Positions 1 to 8,745 of a stretch of 64,000 nt of DNA are shown piece by piece. Both the position numbers and the translations under genes were made by a program. The stretch is from JAHFTY01 sp964584785 (GTDB lineage Bacteria; Acidobacteriota; Terriglobia; 20CM-2-55-15), in assembly GCA_964584785.1 (NCBI GenBank), contig CAZPBY010000045.1:1-64000 (forward strand). The letters are read 5' to 3'. The notes beneath the pieces are model-generated. The model saw only the letters and a program-made list of their open reading frames with translations, was not told where the DNA came from and ran no database searches. How positions within the stretch are numbered: the stretch's first letter is position 1; each line of letters starts with the position of its first letter.

Positions 1-40
1 TCTGCCCTGAATTTCTTGCCTTTTAGAAATTCAGGGCGGA
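1..40. terminator. Stem-loop downstream of enolase
   Basis: Bases 4-16 and 25-37 are perfect 13-base inverted arms around an 8-base loop. One G-T pair and two further pairs extend the stem to bases 1-40. It lies about 60 bp past the enolase stop codon, in the direction of enolase transcription. The window edge hides whatever follows on that side, so a T-tract cannot be checked. It could be a terminator or part of a dispersed palindrome. Confidence 0.45.
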
Positions 41-101
41 CCTGGAATCATCTTAATTTTTGCGCCGCTGTGGAAGTCCGACCTCGAATTCTTTTTGAAC
101 A

Positions 102-1385
102 TCAAGACTTCAGGATCGTCCGTCCGGGATATTCCGCAGCGTCGCCCAATTCTTCATTGATTCGCAGCAACTGGTTGTATTTGGCGACGCGATCCGTTCG
201 CGACATCGAACCCGTCTTGATCTGGCCGGCATTCGTGGCAACCGCAAGATCTGCGATCAACGTATCCTCGCTCTCGCCCGACCGATGCGAAATCACGACG
301 CCGTACGATGCCTTCGCGGCCATCTGAATCGCGTCGAGTGTTTCCGTCAGCGTTCCGATTTGATTCACTTTGATCAGTATCGCGTTGGCAACGCCCATTC
401 CCATCCCGTGAGCGAGCCGTTCCGTGTTCGTCACAAACAAGTCGTCACCGACCAGCTGCGTTTTGCGTCCGATTTCGCGCGTGAGCATTTGCCAGCCGTC
501 CCAGTCATCTTCCGCAAGCCCGTCTTCGATCGACACGATTGGATATCGATTCACCCAGTCGCTATACAGCCGGACCATCTCTTCCGCGGATTTCTCGGAC
601 TTGTCCGATTTTTTGAAAACGTAGCGCTTCCTGCCTTTGTCGTAAAACTCGCTCGATGCCGCGTCCAGAGCGAGACACACGTCGTCCTTCGGCTTGTAGC
701 CGGCGGTTTCGATCGCGCGCAGGATCACTTCGATCGCTTCCTGATTGTTTTTGAGGTTGGGTGCAAATCCGCCTTCGTCGCCGACAGCGGTCGCCAGTCC
801 TGTATCGTGCAGGAGCTTCTTCAGGCTGTGGAACACTTCGGCGCCCATGCGAATCGCTTCGGGAAAGGCCGCGGCGCCGACCGGCATGATCATGAATTCC
901 TGGAGGTCGACGTTGTTGTCGGCGTGTGCGCCGCCATTCACGATGTTCATCATCGGTACCGGAAGCACCGTCGCCTTCACGCCGCCGATGTAACGGAATA
1001 ATGGAAGCTGATGCGATTTCGCCGCAGCGCGGGCGACCGCCATGGAAACGCCGAGGATGGCATTCGCGCCGAGTTTGCCTTTGTTTTTCGTGCCGTCCAT
1101 CGCGAGCATCATCGTGTCGATTTGCGATTGCAGCGTGGCGTTATGACCTGCCAGCCCAGGCGCGATGATGTTGTTCACGTTTGCGACGGCTTTCAAAACA
1201 CCCTTGCCGAGATACCGCTTCTTGTCGCCGTCGCGCAATTCGAGCGCCTCGTGTTCACCGGTCGATGCACCTGACGGTACGATGGAGCGGCCTCTTATCC
1301 CGTTATCCAACACACAATCGACTTCCACCGTCGGATTGCCCCGTGAATCGAGTACCTCGCGCGCCTTGATGTTTTGAATTCGCAT
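102..1385 (-). CDS. eno: Enolase (phosphopyruvate hydratase)
   Basis: Cytoplasmic glycolytic enzyme interconverting 2-phosphoglycerate and phosphoenolpyruvate, with Mg2+. The 427-residue product has the usual length and all signature blocks: LDSRGNPTVEV near the N-terminus, SGASTGEHEALELRDGD, GDEGGFAPN (about 202-210, with the catalytic Glu), SIEDGL and DDLFVTN with metal-ligand acids, the KVNQIGT block with the catalytic Lys, and the C-terminal SHRSGESEDT. An in-frame extension upstream exists, but ATG at 1385 is preceded by AGGAG at the right distance and begins exactly at the conserved MRIQNIKAREVLDSRG sequence. It diverges from the histidine kinase gene and has no co-directional neighbour in the window. 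This call is secure. Confidence 0.97.
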   Translation of the reverse strand: MRIQNIKAREVLDSRGNPTVEVDCVLDNGIRGRSIVPSGASTGEHEALELRDGDKKRYLGKGVLKAVANVNNIIAPGLAGHNATLQSQIDTMMLAMDGTKNKGKLGANAILGVSMAVARAAAKSHQLPLFRYIGGVKATVLPVPMMNIVNGGAHADNNVDLQEFMIMPVGAAAFPEAIRMGAEVFHSLKKLLHDTGLATAVGDEGGFAPNLKNNQEAIEVILRAIETAGYKPKDDVCLALDAASSEFYDKGRKRYVFKKSDKSEKSAEEMVRLYSDWVNRYPIVSIEDGLAEDDWDGWQMLTREIGRKTQLVGDDLFVTNTERLAHGMGMGVANAILIKVNQIGTLTETLDAIQMAAKASYGVVISHRSGESEDTLIADLAVATNAGQIKTGSMSRTDRVAKYNQLLRINEELGDAAEYPGRTILKS

Positions 1386-1438
1386 AGCGGCTCCTATTCT
1401 AGCGTCGGATATTGCGAAGCCCAAGCAACCCGCGCGGC

Positions 1439-1456
1439 ATGACACATTTGTGACAT
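1439..1456. promoter_or_regulatory. Imperfect palindrome between divergent genes
   Basis: The 18-bp sequence ATGACACATTTGTGACAT has dyad symmetry at 14 of 18 positions (ATGnCACA-nn-TGTGnCAT). It sits in the short gap between the enolase start and the histidine kinase start, where a regulator could affect both genes. Palindromes of this size occur by chance and no family of regulator can be assigned. Confidence 0.25.
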
Positions 1457-1479
1457 TCCACTCGCGTGGGCAATCTAAA

Positions 1480-3372
1480 ATGGCCCGCGGTGTTTGCATG
1501 AACCACAGATGGAAGCGGCAAGTCCTGCTTTTCCTTCTGGCGATTCTACTTCCGGCAGGCGTGCTGCTGACTCTTGCCGTGCGGCTGGTGCGTCAGGAGG
1601 CGGAACTCGCATCGAAACGGGTTGACGCGGCACGTCGCGACGCGGCGGAAGAGCTTCGGCGTGAATTGTCGGTCCGGCTCGACGCGATCAAGCTGTCCTT
1701 CGCGACGGAGTCTCCCAAAAATCCGGCCATCGTGTTCATCGCCAGACTCGAGCAGGACCGTATGGTTCTCCCGTGGGAGGACAGGCCCGCGCGCTCTCGG
1801 CCGTCCGCGGCATTTACGAAGTTGCAGCGCGAGGGTGAACTGAGCGAGTTTCAAAAGAACGATCCCGTTGCCGCCGCGGTTTCGTACAAAGATGCGTCGG
1901 CAGCAGCGAAGTCTTCGGTGGAGAGGTGCCAAAGCAGTCTGCGATTGGGCCGCGTCCTTTATCGGAATGCGGATAAGACAGAGGCCGCAGAAACGTTCAA
2001 GCGGATGCTTCGCGACTGCGATTCCGTTGTAGATGATGACGACGTGGCGTACGCGCTTTACGCCGCGGAGCGTTTGACGGAAGACGACGGAGATCCGGCC
2101 GCGGCGCGAGAGTACATCATTCGGAAATCGGCAACGGCGGACTCGAGATCCCTGATTCAGGCATACCTGTTGCGCGATCTCCTTGCCAAACTTCAGAACG
2201 TCGATCTGCTGGTTCGGCAGAAACTCTCGTCCGAGATTCACGACAAGGAACAAATGGCAGCGCTCGCGCGAGATTTTCATGCGCCGTTGTTCCGTATGGA
2301 ATTAGCCTTTGGCGCGCGGCCCGGCGATACGGCATGGCTGGCGTACGGAGACGAACCCTGGCTGATTACGATTTTGTCGCCCGCTCCCCTGACATCGCCG
2401 ATGGTGTTGGCCCTTTCCGCAAAAAAGCTTGCGCCACCCGGTGCGACGCTGATTGCGGGTCATACGCCAGCGAGTATGCGGGTCGGCGAAGGCCTGCTCC
2501 AACTCGAAGTCGAATGGCCCGCGAGCCGGTTCGCCTCCGTCGGACAGGGCATACCCGCCAGCCTGTACCTGACAGGAATCGCCTTGATTCTGAGTACAAC
2601 CATTCTCGCCGGATACCTGCTTCTGCGCGATGTCATGCGAGAAGGCCGGATTGCCGAGATGCGGTCGCTGTTCGTCGCGAGTGTTTCGCATGAGCTCAAA
2701 ACGCCGCTAACCGCCATTCGCATGTTTGCGGAGACGCTCGGCAAGGAACGGCCACCGGACGAAAAGCGACGGACAGAGTATGCCCGCACGATCGTCAACG
2801 AAAGCGAGCGGCTCTCGCGGCTGGTGGATAACCTCCTGGATTCCTCCCGAATTGAGTACGGAGAGAAAATCTATCGCAAGAAATGGATCTCGCCGGCGGA
2901 CGTTGTTCGTTCCGCGGCTGACGCCATGCAGTACCCGCTCGCGCAAAAGGGTTTTGGGCTGAATATCAACATCGAAGAAGGTTTGCCGCCACTGCTGGCG
3001 GACGCCGACGCGATCGAGCAGGCGATTCTGAACCTGCTGACCAACGCCATGAAGTACTCCGGCGATTCGCGATCCGTTACTCTCAACCTGAAGCGGGCCG
3101 GCGCCGACGTTCTGATCGAAGTTATTGACGAGGGTCTGGGAATCGAACCATCCCAGCAGAAGCGGATATTCGACCGTTTCTACCGGGTCCGTTCCGAGAC
3201 GACCGATCGCGTGACCGGCGCAGGTCTCGGACTGACTCTGGCGCTGCATATCGTTGACGCTCACGGTGGACGCCTCGAACTCGCGAGTGTGCCGGGTCAG
3301 GGAAGTATCTTTTCCGTCCGCCTGCCGATGAGCGGAGCGAATGCGAGCCCGATAGGGCGAAGCCAGAAATAA
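1480..3372 (+). CDS. Membrane sensor histidine kinase
   Basis: Sensor kinase of a two-component system, about 630 residues. Segments in order: a hydrophobic N-terminal helix (about 12-33); a roughly 325-residue presumed extracytoplasmic region that is helical with TPR-like spacing (for example LGRVLYRNADKTEAAETF); a second membrane helix (about 361-384); HisKA with phospho-acceptor His near 404 in ASVSHELKTPLTAIRMFAE; and HATPase_c with N box NLLTNAMKYS, G1 VIDEGLGI, F box FDRFYRV and G2 GAGLGLTLA. The response regulator follows after 17 bp. The start is uncertain: ATG 1480, ATG 1498 and GTG 1450 are all possible and none has a convincing ribosome-binding site. The input stimulus cannot be read from the sequence. 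Confidence 0.93.
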   Translation: MARGVCMNHRWKRQVLLFLLAILLPAGVLLTLAVRLVRQEAELASKRVDAARRDAAEELRRELSVRLDAIKLSFATESPKNPAIVFIARLEQDRMVLPWEDRPARSRPSAAFTKLQREGELSEFQKNDPVAAAVSYKDASAAAKSSVERCQSSLRLGRVLYRNADKTEAAETFKRMLRDCDSVVDDDDVAYALYAAERLTEDDGDPAAAREYIIRKSATADSRSLIQAYLLRDLLAKLQNVDLLVRQKLSSEIHDKEQMAALARDFHAPLFRMELAFGARPGDTAWLAYGDEPWLITILSPAPLTSPMVLALSAKKLAPPGATLIAGHTPASMRVGEGLLQLEVEWPASRFASVGQGIPASLYLTGIALILSTTILAGYLLLRDVMREGRIAEMRSLFVASVSHELKTPLTAIRMFAETLGKERPPDEKRRTEYARTIVNESERLSRLVDNLLDSSRIEYGEKIYRKKWISPADVVRSAADAMQYPLAQKGFGLNINIEEGLPPLLADADAIEQAILNLLTNAMKYSGDSRSVTLNLKRAGADVLIEVIDEGLGIEPSQQKRIFDRFYRVRSETTDRVTGAGLGLTLALHIVDAHGGRLELASVPGQGSIFSVRLPMSGANASPIGRSQK

Positions 3373-3389
3373 ATGAACGGAGTTCAAAC

Positions 3390-4082
3390 ATGACGAAGAT
3401 TCTCGTCATTGAAGACGACCCGGCGATTCTGCGCGGTCTGTCCGACAATCTTGACGACGAAGGATACACGGTGACTACCGCTGTCGACGGTGAGACCGCC
3501 TATGCACTCCAGCGCAAACAGAAGTTCGACCTGATCGTGCTGGACCTGATGCTGCCGCGGATGAGCGGATTTGAATTGTGCCGCAGGCTGCGCGCCGAAG
3601 AAGTTCACACGCCCATCCTGATACTCACCGCTCGCAGCGAAGAAAGCGATCGCGTCTTCGGCCTGGACCTCGGCGCGGACGACTACGTCAGCAAGCCGTT
3701 CTCCGTTCGCGAACTGCTGGCCCGCATCCGCGCACTGCTGCGCCGGCCTCCGGTGACGCTCGAGGCCTCCTCTGAACTCCGTTTCGGCGATGTCGAGGTG
3801 GACTTCCGCCGCTATGTCGCGCGGCGTAAAGGGCAGAACGTGGAGATGACGTCGAAGGAATTCGACATCCTTCGCCTGCTTGTCGCGCGCAGCGGCGAGG
3901 TCGTGACCCGTGATGACTTGTTGAACGAAGTGTGGGGCTACGAGTCCTACCCGGTCAGCCGGACCGTAGACAATCACATGGTCAGCCTGCGCGCCAAACT
4001 GGAATCCGACCCCGCGCATCCTCGATACATTCGCACCGTGCGCGGCGTCGGCTATCGCTTCGTTCACGACGGATCGTCATGA
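3390..4082 (+). CDS. OmpR/PhoB-family response regulator
   Basis: Cytoplasmic DNA-binding partner of the preceding kinase, 230 residues. The receiver domain (about 3-115) has the acidic pair ED at 8-9, phospho-acceptor Asp52 in VLDLMLPRMSG, the conserved Thr in ILTARSE and the Lys in DDYVSKPF. The C-terminal winged-helix domain (about 130-228) carries the typical TSKEFDILRLL, VVTRDDLL, VDNHMVSLRAKL and VRGVGYRF elements. GGAG precedes ATG 3390. Seventeen bases separate it from the kinase stop, so the two genes are almost certainly co-transcribed. Target genes are unknown. Confidence 0.95.
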   Translation: MTKILVIEDDPAILRGLSDNLDDEGYTVTTAVDGETAYALQRKQKFDLIVLDLMLPRMSGFELCRRLRAEEVHTPILILTARSEESDRVFGLDLGADDYVSKPFSVRELLARIRALLRRPPVTLEASSELRFGDVEVDFRRYVARRKGQNVEMTSKEFDILRLLVARSGEVVTRDDLLNEVWGYESYPVSRTVDNHMVSLRAKLESDPAHPRYIRTVRGVGYRFVHDGSS

Positions 4083-4162
4083 CAAGAATTTTGCAAAGCG
4101 CTGACCGCGCTGTGATGACGCACCTGTTCAGGCCGCACTAGTCTGCAGCCACGGAGGAACAC

Positions 4163-5974
4163 ATGGCAACACAACACGGCATCCGAAGGCTGACAAAGAT
4201 CGCCCTGATATCCACTCTCCTTTCGGTCACCTCGCTCTCCGCTCAGAGCGCTCTCGAACTCTATCAGCGCGGGCTGGTGCAGGAGCGGGCTCATGGAAAT
4301 CTGCGTGAGGCGATCCAGTTTTACGAAAAAGCGGCGAAGACCGCCGGCAGCGACCGCGCGCTGGCCGCAAAAGCGCTGCTTCGCGAAGCGGAATGCTATC
4401 GGCAGTTAGGAGATTCAAAGGCTGCGGAACTGTATGCCGCGCTGACCGGCGGCTATCCCGAACAACGGGGACCGGTGGCTGTTGCCGAAGCAGCGCTGGC
4501 GGAGATGCCGAAAGGCAGCGGACAGCAGAGTCCCATGGGGTTGTCGCCGCGAATGGCTGCGGAATTGTCTTCCGTTGTGACTCCGGTCATCAACAATTCA
4601 TGTATCAGTTGTCACACCGAGGGCCGGGCGTATGGCGGACTTTCGTTGGATAACCTGACGAAGCATTTCGTTGCCAATACACCCGACTTTGAGCAGGACG
4701 CTGCAGTGTGGGAAAAGGTGCTCATTCGCCTTCGCGCCCGCGTGATGCCGCCGCGGCGAGGCGGCCTGGAACCTTTGGACGAGACGACCAGCAGCGCAGT
4801 CATGGCCACCCTCGAGAACGCTTTGGACCAGCCGTCTGCCGCGACGTCGAACGGCTCGGACTTGATCAGCGATGACGAACTCGCCCAACGGATGGCGTCG
4901 TTTATTTGGGGCGAGTCACCGGACTCCACGCTGGCCGATCTCGCAGCTCACGGACGATTGCGCAATCCCAGCGTGATCGATCAACAGGTCCAGCGGATGC
5001 TCGCCTCAGCGAAATCGCAGAAATTGGTGAGCGCCTTCTTTTCCAACTGGCTTCAGCTCAATTCGCTTTCCCGCTTCTTTCAACGGCCAATCAACCCGGG
5101 CCTTAATGAGGAGGTGAAGCAATCGATTCTTGCGGACATCGCTCGCGGCAAGGCGCTCTTTCCGGAACGAACGGATGAATTGTTCCGCGCAATGCAGCGG
5201 GAAACCGAACTCTTCATCAGCGAACAGCTGCAGCATGACCGGCCCGCGCTCGAACTGTGGACCGCGAATTACAGCTATCTCAACGATCAACTGGCCCCGC
5301 TCTATGGAATTCCCAACATCACGGGCAGCGAGTTCCGGCGAGTGACCTTGCCGGGTGACCGGCGCGGCGGGTTGCTGGGTCAGTTGTCCGTTCTCAGTGC
5401 CACGTCACTTGACACGCGAACGTCGACCGTGTTGCGCGGAAAATGGGTGTACACCACGTTCCTCGGAATACCGCTTCCTCCTCCGCCTCCAAACGTCCCG
5501 CCGCTCGATCAAACCCCGGCGGTGCAGTCCGGCCAACCGCTCACCCTGCGTCAACGTGTCGAGGCACACCATGTCAATCCGAGTTGCAACTCATGCCACA
5601 TGATGTTCGAGCCCCTGGGAGATGCGCTTGGCAATTTCGATGTCATCGGACGCTGGCGGGAAACGGACGCCGGACAACCGATCGATTCGGCCGGAACACT
5701 GTGGGATGGCCAGCGGGTTACCGGTCCGATCGAGATGAGAAACGCATTATTGAAGTACCGCGATGCTTACTTCTGGAATGTGACTTCCGCCTTGCTCACC
5801 CAGGCTCTCGGCCGCCCGAGATTCACTGCGCCCGGTGGTCAGCTGTACCCATACGAACAACCCGCGGTCCGCGCCATATTGCGAGAGGCCAGGGCGGTGA
5901 ACTATAGCTGGAGTTCGGTCATTGCCGGAATCGTGAAAAGCCGCCCGTTCCAGACCAGGAACATCGTTCCGTAG
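4163..5974 (+). CDS. Exported DUF1592/DUF1588/DUF1585 haem protein
   Basis: A 603-residue protein with a cleavable-looking signal peptide ending around LSAQS, then a short helical TPR-like stretch (about 30-110). A first haem-binding CISCH lies at 147-151 and a second CNSCH at 475-479. Between and after them come a DUF1592-like region (LVSAFFSNWLQLNSL), a DUF1588-like region (GGLLGQLSVLSATS, then proline-rich IPLPPPPPNVPPL) and a C-terminal DUF1585-like region (ALGRP to IVKSRPFQTR). These domains occur together in cytochrome-like proteins of Planctomycetes and Acidobacteriota; their reaction is unknown. GGAGG precedes the ATG. A sigma factor gene starts 9 bp after its stop. It lacks the DUF1587/DUF1595 segment of the longer homologue at 43193-45541, and no DUF1552 gene is adjacent. 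Confidence 0.85.
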   Translation: MATQHGIRRLTKIALISTLLSVTSLSAQSALELYQRGLVQERAHGNLREAIQFYEKAAKTAGSDRALAAKALLREAECYRQLGDSKAAELYAALTGGYPEQRGPVAVAEAALAEMPKGSGQQSPMGLSPRMAAELSSVVTPVINNSCISCHTEGRAYGGLSLDNLTKHFVANTPDFEQDAAVWEKVLIRLRARVMPPRRGGLEPLDETTSSAVMATLENALDQPSAATSNGSDLISDDELAQRMASFIWGESPDSTLADLAAHGRLRNPSVIDQQVQRMLASAKSQKLVSAFFSNWLQLNSLSRFFQRPINPGLNEEVKQSILADIARGKALFPERTDELFRAMQRETELFISEQLQHDRPALELWTANYSYLNDQLAPLYGIPNITGSEFRRVTLPGDRRGGLLGQLSVLSATSLDTRTSTVLRGKWVYTTFLGIPLPPPPPNVPPLDQTPAVQSGQPLTLRQRVEAHHVNPSCNSCHMMFEPLGDALGNFDVIGRWRETDAGQPIDSAGTLWDGQRVTGPIEMRNALLKYRDAYFWNVTSALLTQALGRPRFTAPGGQLYPYEQPAVRAILREARAVNYSWSSVIAGIVKSRPFQTRNIVP

Positions 5975-5983
5975 GAAGTCGAC

Positions 5984-6484
5984 ATGGAAAAGGTTTTGTC
6001 CGGCGAAAGCGATTTTGCCGCACAGCTGGCGGAATACCCGGCCGTCGCATTTCACGCCGCTGTCGCGATTCTTCGGCATCGTGAGGATGCCGAAGATGTC
6101 GCGCAGGCCGCGATCGCCAAGGCGTATCGGAGTTACGCACAGCTGCGGAAAACGGAACGATTCCCTTTTTGGCTTGCGCGGATTGCCCGAAGGCTGGCCA
6201 TCAACTACCGTCGCGACAACCAGGGATGGCGGTGGACGGAAATCTTCCCGTGTGAAGCCGTTGAAACAAGGACCGCAATGGATGCATTGCTGGAGCAGGA
6301 ACGGGCGCAGATCCTGCGCAGATCGATCGCGCGGCTGCCGAAGCGGTTGCGTGCCGTCACGGTCCTCGTCGGACTTCGCGAACACCGCGTGCGCGACGTG
6401 GCCATCATGCTCCAGGTAACGGAAGGCACCGTGAAACGCCAACTCTTCGTGGCACGCAAACACCTCAGACACCTTATGCGATAA
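5984..6484 (+). CDS. ECF-type sigma-70 factor
   Basis: A 166-residue RNA polymerase sigma factor of the extracytoplasmic-function size class. Region 2 (about 20-80) contains REDAEDVAQAAIAKAYRSY and the promoter-melting stretch FPFWLARIARRLAINYRR. Region 4 (about 105-160) contains LPKRLRAVTVL and a helix-turn-helix VRDVAIMLQVTEGTVKRQL. Region 3 is absent, as expected for ECF factors. A weak AGGAAG precedes ATG 5984. The gene directly follows the DUF1592 haem protein and is probably in the same transcript. No anti-sigma factor (a small membrane protein with a zinc motif) is adjacent, which is uncommon. Confidence 0.88.
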   Translation: MEKVLSGESDFAAQLAEYPAVAFHAAVAILRHREDAEDVAQAAIAKAYRSYAQLRKTERFPFWLARIARRLAINYRRDNQGWRWTEIFPCEAVETRTAMDALLEQERAQILRRSIARLPKRLRAVTVLVGLREHRVRDVAIMLQVTEGTVKRQLFVARKHLRHLMR

Positions 6485-6591
6485 ACCGACGCCGAACGGA
6501 TGCTGTTATCCGCCGGTGTTCCATTGGGCCGCTTGCGTTTGATCTTCGGGCGGAGTTAACGTGTACGCCGTTCGGGAGGAGGGATCTAACG

Positions 6592-7425
6592 ATGCGTCGA
6601 GCGATTCTTGTTCTGGCAGTGTTGTTTGTTCTCCAGCAATCGGCATTCGCAACGTGGTCGGTTATCGCGATCGATCGCGGTACGAAGCGTGTGGTGATGG
6701 CTGCCGCGTCATGCGTCAACACGGATGATGAAGCGATGAAGACGGCAATCGCGGTGATCGTTCCCGGCATCGGCGTCGCTGCGTGCCAGGCCGCGGCAGA
6801 CAACACGCATCAGAATCAGATGCTCGTTTTCAATGAGCTGAAAAAAGGAACCGATCCGCAACGCATTATCGAAATGCTGAGCGCCGATCCCGCGTTTCAG
6901 TCACGTCAGTTCGGAATCGTCGATATGCAGGGCCGCTCGTGGGGTCACTCGGGATTGGGAAACAGTTTCGAGACGAAGTTCATTCCGGGTCAGGTCCCAG
7001 GCACGGAGATTTTTTATGCGGTTCAGGGAAACACGATTCGTTCAGGTGGGATCGCAAAAGCCGCGAAAGCATTCCTCGACGCGAAGGGCTCGCTCACGGA
7101 TCGCGTGATGGCCGCTCTCGAAGCCGGTGACGCCGCCGGAGGTGACATCCGCTGCTCCTGCCCTCCACCGCCGGCCGACGGAAGCCAACCTTCGATTCCG
7201 TGCGACGACAAACATGCTCATGTTGCGTTTATTCTGATGGCCAATCCGAATGACACGAACGGCGACTCGCACAACAACGGCAAGTACGCGATGTACATCA
7301 CCGTGTCGCAGCCTTCTCCAGATCATCCTCAAGGCGCGAAGACAGGCGAGAGTCTGAATCCCGTTAAAACACTCCGAATGCGTTACGACGCGTGGCGGAA
7401 GACCATGCCCGCGGATCTCAAATAG
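6592..7425 (+). CDS. Exported DUF1028 family protein
   Basis: A 277-residue protein with an N-terminal signal peptide (about 1-21, ending FA). The mature N-terminus TWSVIAIDRGTKRVVMAAASC is characteristic of DUF1028, a family with an Ntn-hydrolase-like fold and no firmly assigned reaction. Other matching parts are GIGVAACQAAADNTH, QFGIVDMQG and GDAAGGDIRCSCPP. GGGAGGAGGG lies just before ATG 6592. It stands alone, 107 bp after the sigma factor and before an accessory patch. The C-terminal section with NDTNGDSHNNGKYAMYITVS looks like a family-typical strand region. Function is not assigned beyond the family. Confidence 0.85.
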   Translation: MRRAILVLAVLFVLQQSAFATWSVIAIDRGTKRVVMAAASCVNTDDEAMKTAIAVIVPGIGVAACQAAADNTHQNQMLVFNELKKGTDPQRIIEMLSADPAFQSRQFGIVDMQGRSWGHSGLGNSFETKFIPGQVPGTEIFYAVQGNTIRSGGIAKAAKAFLDAKGSLTDRVMAALEAGDAAGGDIRCSCPPPPADGSQPSIPCDDKHAHVAFILMANPNDTNGDSHNNGKYAMYITVSQPSPDHPQGAKTGESLNPVKTLRMRYDAWRKTMPADLK

Positions 7426-7595
7426 CGCCCAGCGGACATCTATATTTAACGTTTGAGATGGGACAACCCAACGGTTGACATATTCAGAAGCGGTATTCGA
7501 GACATCTCCCATGGCGGGCGGTAGTGAGGTCTTTTGAAATTCTGCGCTGAATTCCTTCGAGCGTAATCCATTCCGCTTTTTGGCATACTCAAGAT

Positions 7596-7842
7596 ATGCC
7601 TAAACGCTCAAGCAAACCAAAACGTCCGACAGATTCAAACCTTCTCGCTCGCCAAATTATTGACGACATCATCGTCGAACCACTGCACAACAAAGCCTGA
7701 AGAATCGCAGAAGAATCCCGCCGCCGTCGCACTCCGCAGGCTTGAAGGATTGAAAGGCGGGAAGGCCCGCGCTCGCGTTCTATTAGCCCAAAAACGCAAA
7801 GAAATCGCCCAAAAGGCGGCGAAAGCGCGCTGGAAACGCTGA
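7596..7842 (+). pseudogene. Frameshifted small basic KGG/ARW protein
   Basis: Two overlapping reading frames read as one broken gene. ATG 7596 opens MPKRSSKPKRPTDSNLLARQ and runs in that frame to TGA 7698-7700. The next frame then continues with KNPAAVALRRLEGLKGGKAR and ends KIAQKAAKARWKR-like at 7842 (read EIAQKAAKARWKR). From recall, intact small hypothetical proteins have this whole layout, with an N-terminal MPKRSSK, a middle NPAAVALGRLGGLKGGKAR and a final KAARARW. A single frame change near 7690-7700 would restore one protein of about 81 residues. The role of the family is unknown. A programmed frameshift or a sequencing error cannot be excluded. Confidence 0.6.
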
Positions 7843-7908
7843 TTTTGCTTGATTCGAGCTGGTAATAACCCCGATACTGCTCCGGTTTTTGATATCGCCC
7901 GTGATATT

Positions 7909-8190
7909 ATGGATCAGAAGCGGATTGACAAATTGCGAGCGAGAGTGGCGGAGTTACGCGGTTCCGATGTTCCGTCTGATAAGTTGATCGGCCTTGTAGA
8001 GGCCATTGGCTTAGAGAAAAAGAATCGCGGTAAACACCCAACGTATGGCGGTGGACCGCCGGGAACTACGCCTATCTCAATTCCCTGCCATGGTAAACCG
8101 GTGAAACGGTATACAGCTGGGGGAATCCTCGACCAAATCGAACAGCATCTCGATTATTACGAGGCGATGCTGAATTCAGGGAAGAAGTAG
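7909..8190 (+). CDS. hicA: HicA-like toxin (type II TA)
   Basis: A 93-residue protein with HicA-like features: an N-terminal helix pair (SDKLIGLVEAIGLEKKNRG), then a histidine-containing beta section HPTYGG and ISIPCHGKPVKRYTAGGILD, which matches the VPVHG-K-GTLRSIL pattern of HicA RNA-binding domains. HicA toxins cleave mRNA and are neutralised by HicB. The HicB-like gene starts 19 bp downstream, in the usual toxin-first order. The start is chosen at ATG 7909 (MDQKRIDK); an in-frame TTG lies at 7849, and neither has a clear ribosome-binding site. Divergence from textbook HicA is considerable, so the call relies partly on the neighbour. Confidence 0.65.
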   Translation: MDQKRIDKLRARVAELRGSDVPSDKLIGLVEAIGLEKKNRGKHPTYGGGPPGTTPISIPCHGKPVKRYTAGGILDQIEQHLDYYEAMLNSGKK

Positions 8191-8209
8191 TAACAAAGGA
8201 GAAACCGAG

Positions 8210-8740
8210 ATGACCGCTAATGAATATCTTAAGCTGCCTTATAGTCGAATCCTGATCCCCGATCCCGAGGAAGGTTATTCGGCCGAAATTCTGGAGTTCC
8301 CTGGCTGTTTCGCTCAAGGAGATTCACCCGATGAAGCTATGCGCAATCTTGATGAGGCCGCGGTCTCGTGGATTGAAGCGTGTCAGGAGCAAGGTCTTGA
8401 GATCCCGGAGCCCAACATGAACCAGGGTTACGGTGGGAAAATAGCCTTGCGTTTACCCAGAAGTCTCCACAAACAAGCGGCACGTCTCGCTGAGCGAGAC
8501 AATGTTAGTTTGAATCAGTTTTTGGTAGCGGCGATCGCATCTAAGGTGGGAGCGGAAGAAATCTATGAACGAATAAAAAAAGAGTTTCAGGCACGTATAT
8601 CAACGGCCGTGCACATTTACTGGACTAATGAAGCAATTAACACAGCGACAAATCAAATCGGCGGTAGCAACACTTTCGGTCTCCCGTCAATGCAAGGTAC
8701 TAACGTTGTTATCAACCCGAACCAGTATCTGAGGGCATAA
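8210..8740 (+). CDS. hicB: HicB-like antitoxin
   Basis: A 176-residue antitoxin. The N-terminal HicB fold (about 8-65) shows YSRILIPDPEEGYSAEILEF, PGCFAQGDSPDEAMRNLDEA and a following helix. A ribbon-helix-helix DNA-binding part (about 78-115) shows KIALRLPRSLHKQAARLAER and VSLNQFLVAAIASKVG. It is expected to bind HicA and to repress the operon. AAAGGAG lies ideally before ATG 8210. A C-terminal tail of about 50 residues (from IKKEFQARIS) is longer than in most HicB proteins and contains Asn/Thr-rich stretches. It is 19 bp after hicA and 5 bp before the next gene, so the three form an operon. Confidence 0.8.
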   Translation: MTANEYLKLPYSRILIPDPEEGYSAEILEFPGCFAQGDSPDEAMRNLDEAAVSWIEACQEQGLEIPEPNMNQGYGGKIALRLPRSLHKQAARLAERDNVSLNQFLVAAIASKVGAEEIYERIKKEFQARISTAVHIYWTNEAINTATNQIGGSNTFGLPSMQGTNVVINPNQYLRA

Positions 8741-8745
8741 ACGAT

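Noticed and set aside
7475..7480. TTGACA resembling a -35 promoter element
   Set aside because: No -10 hexamer at 16-18 bp spacing.
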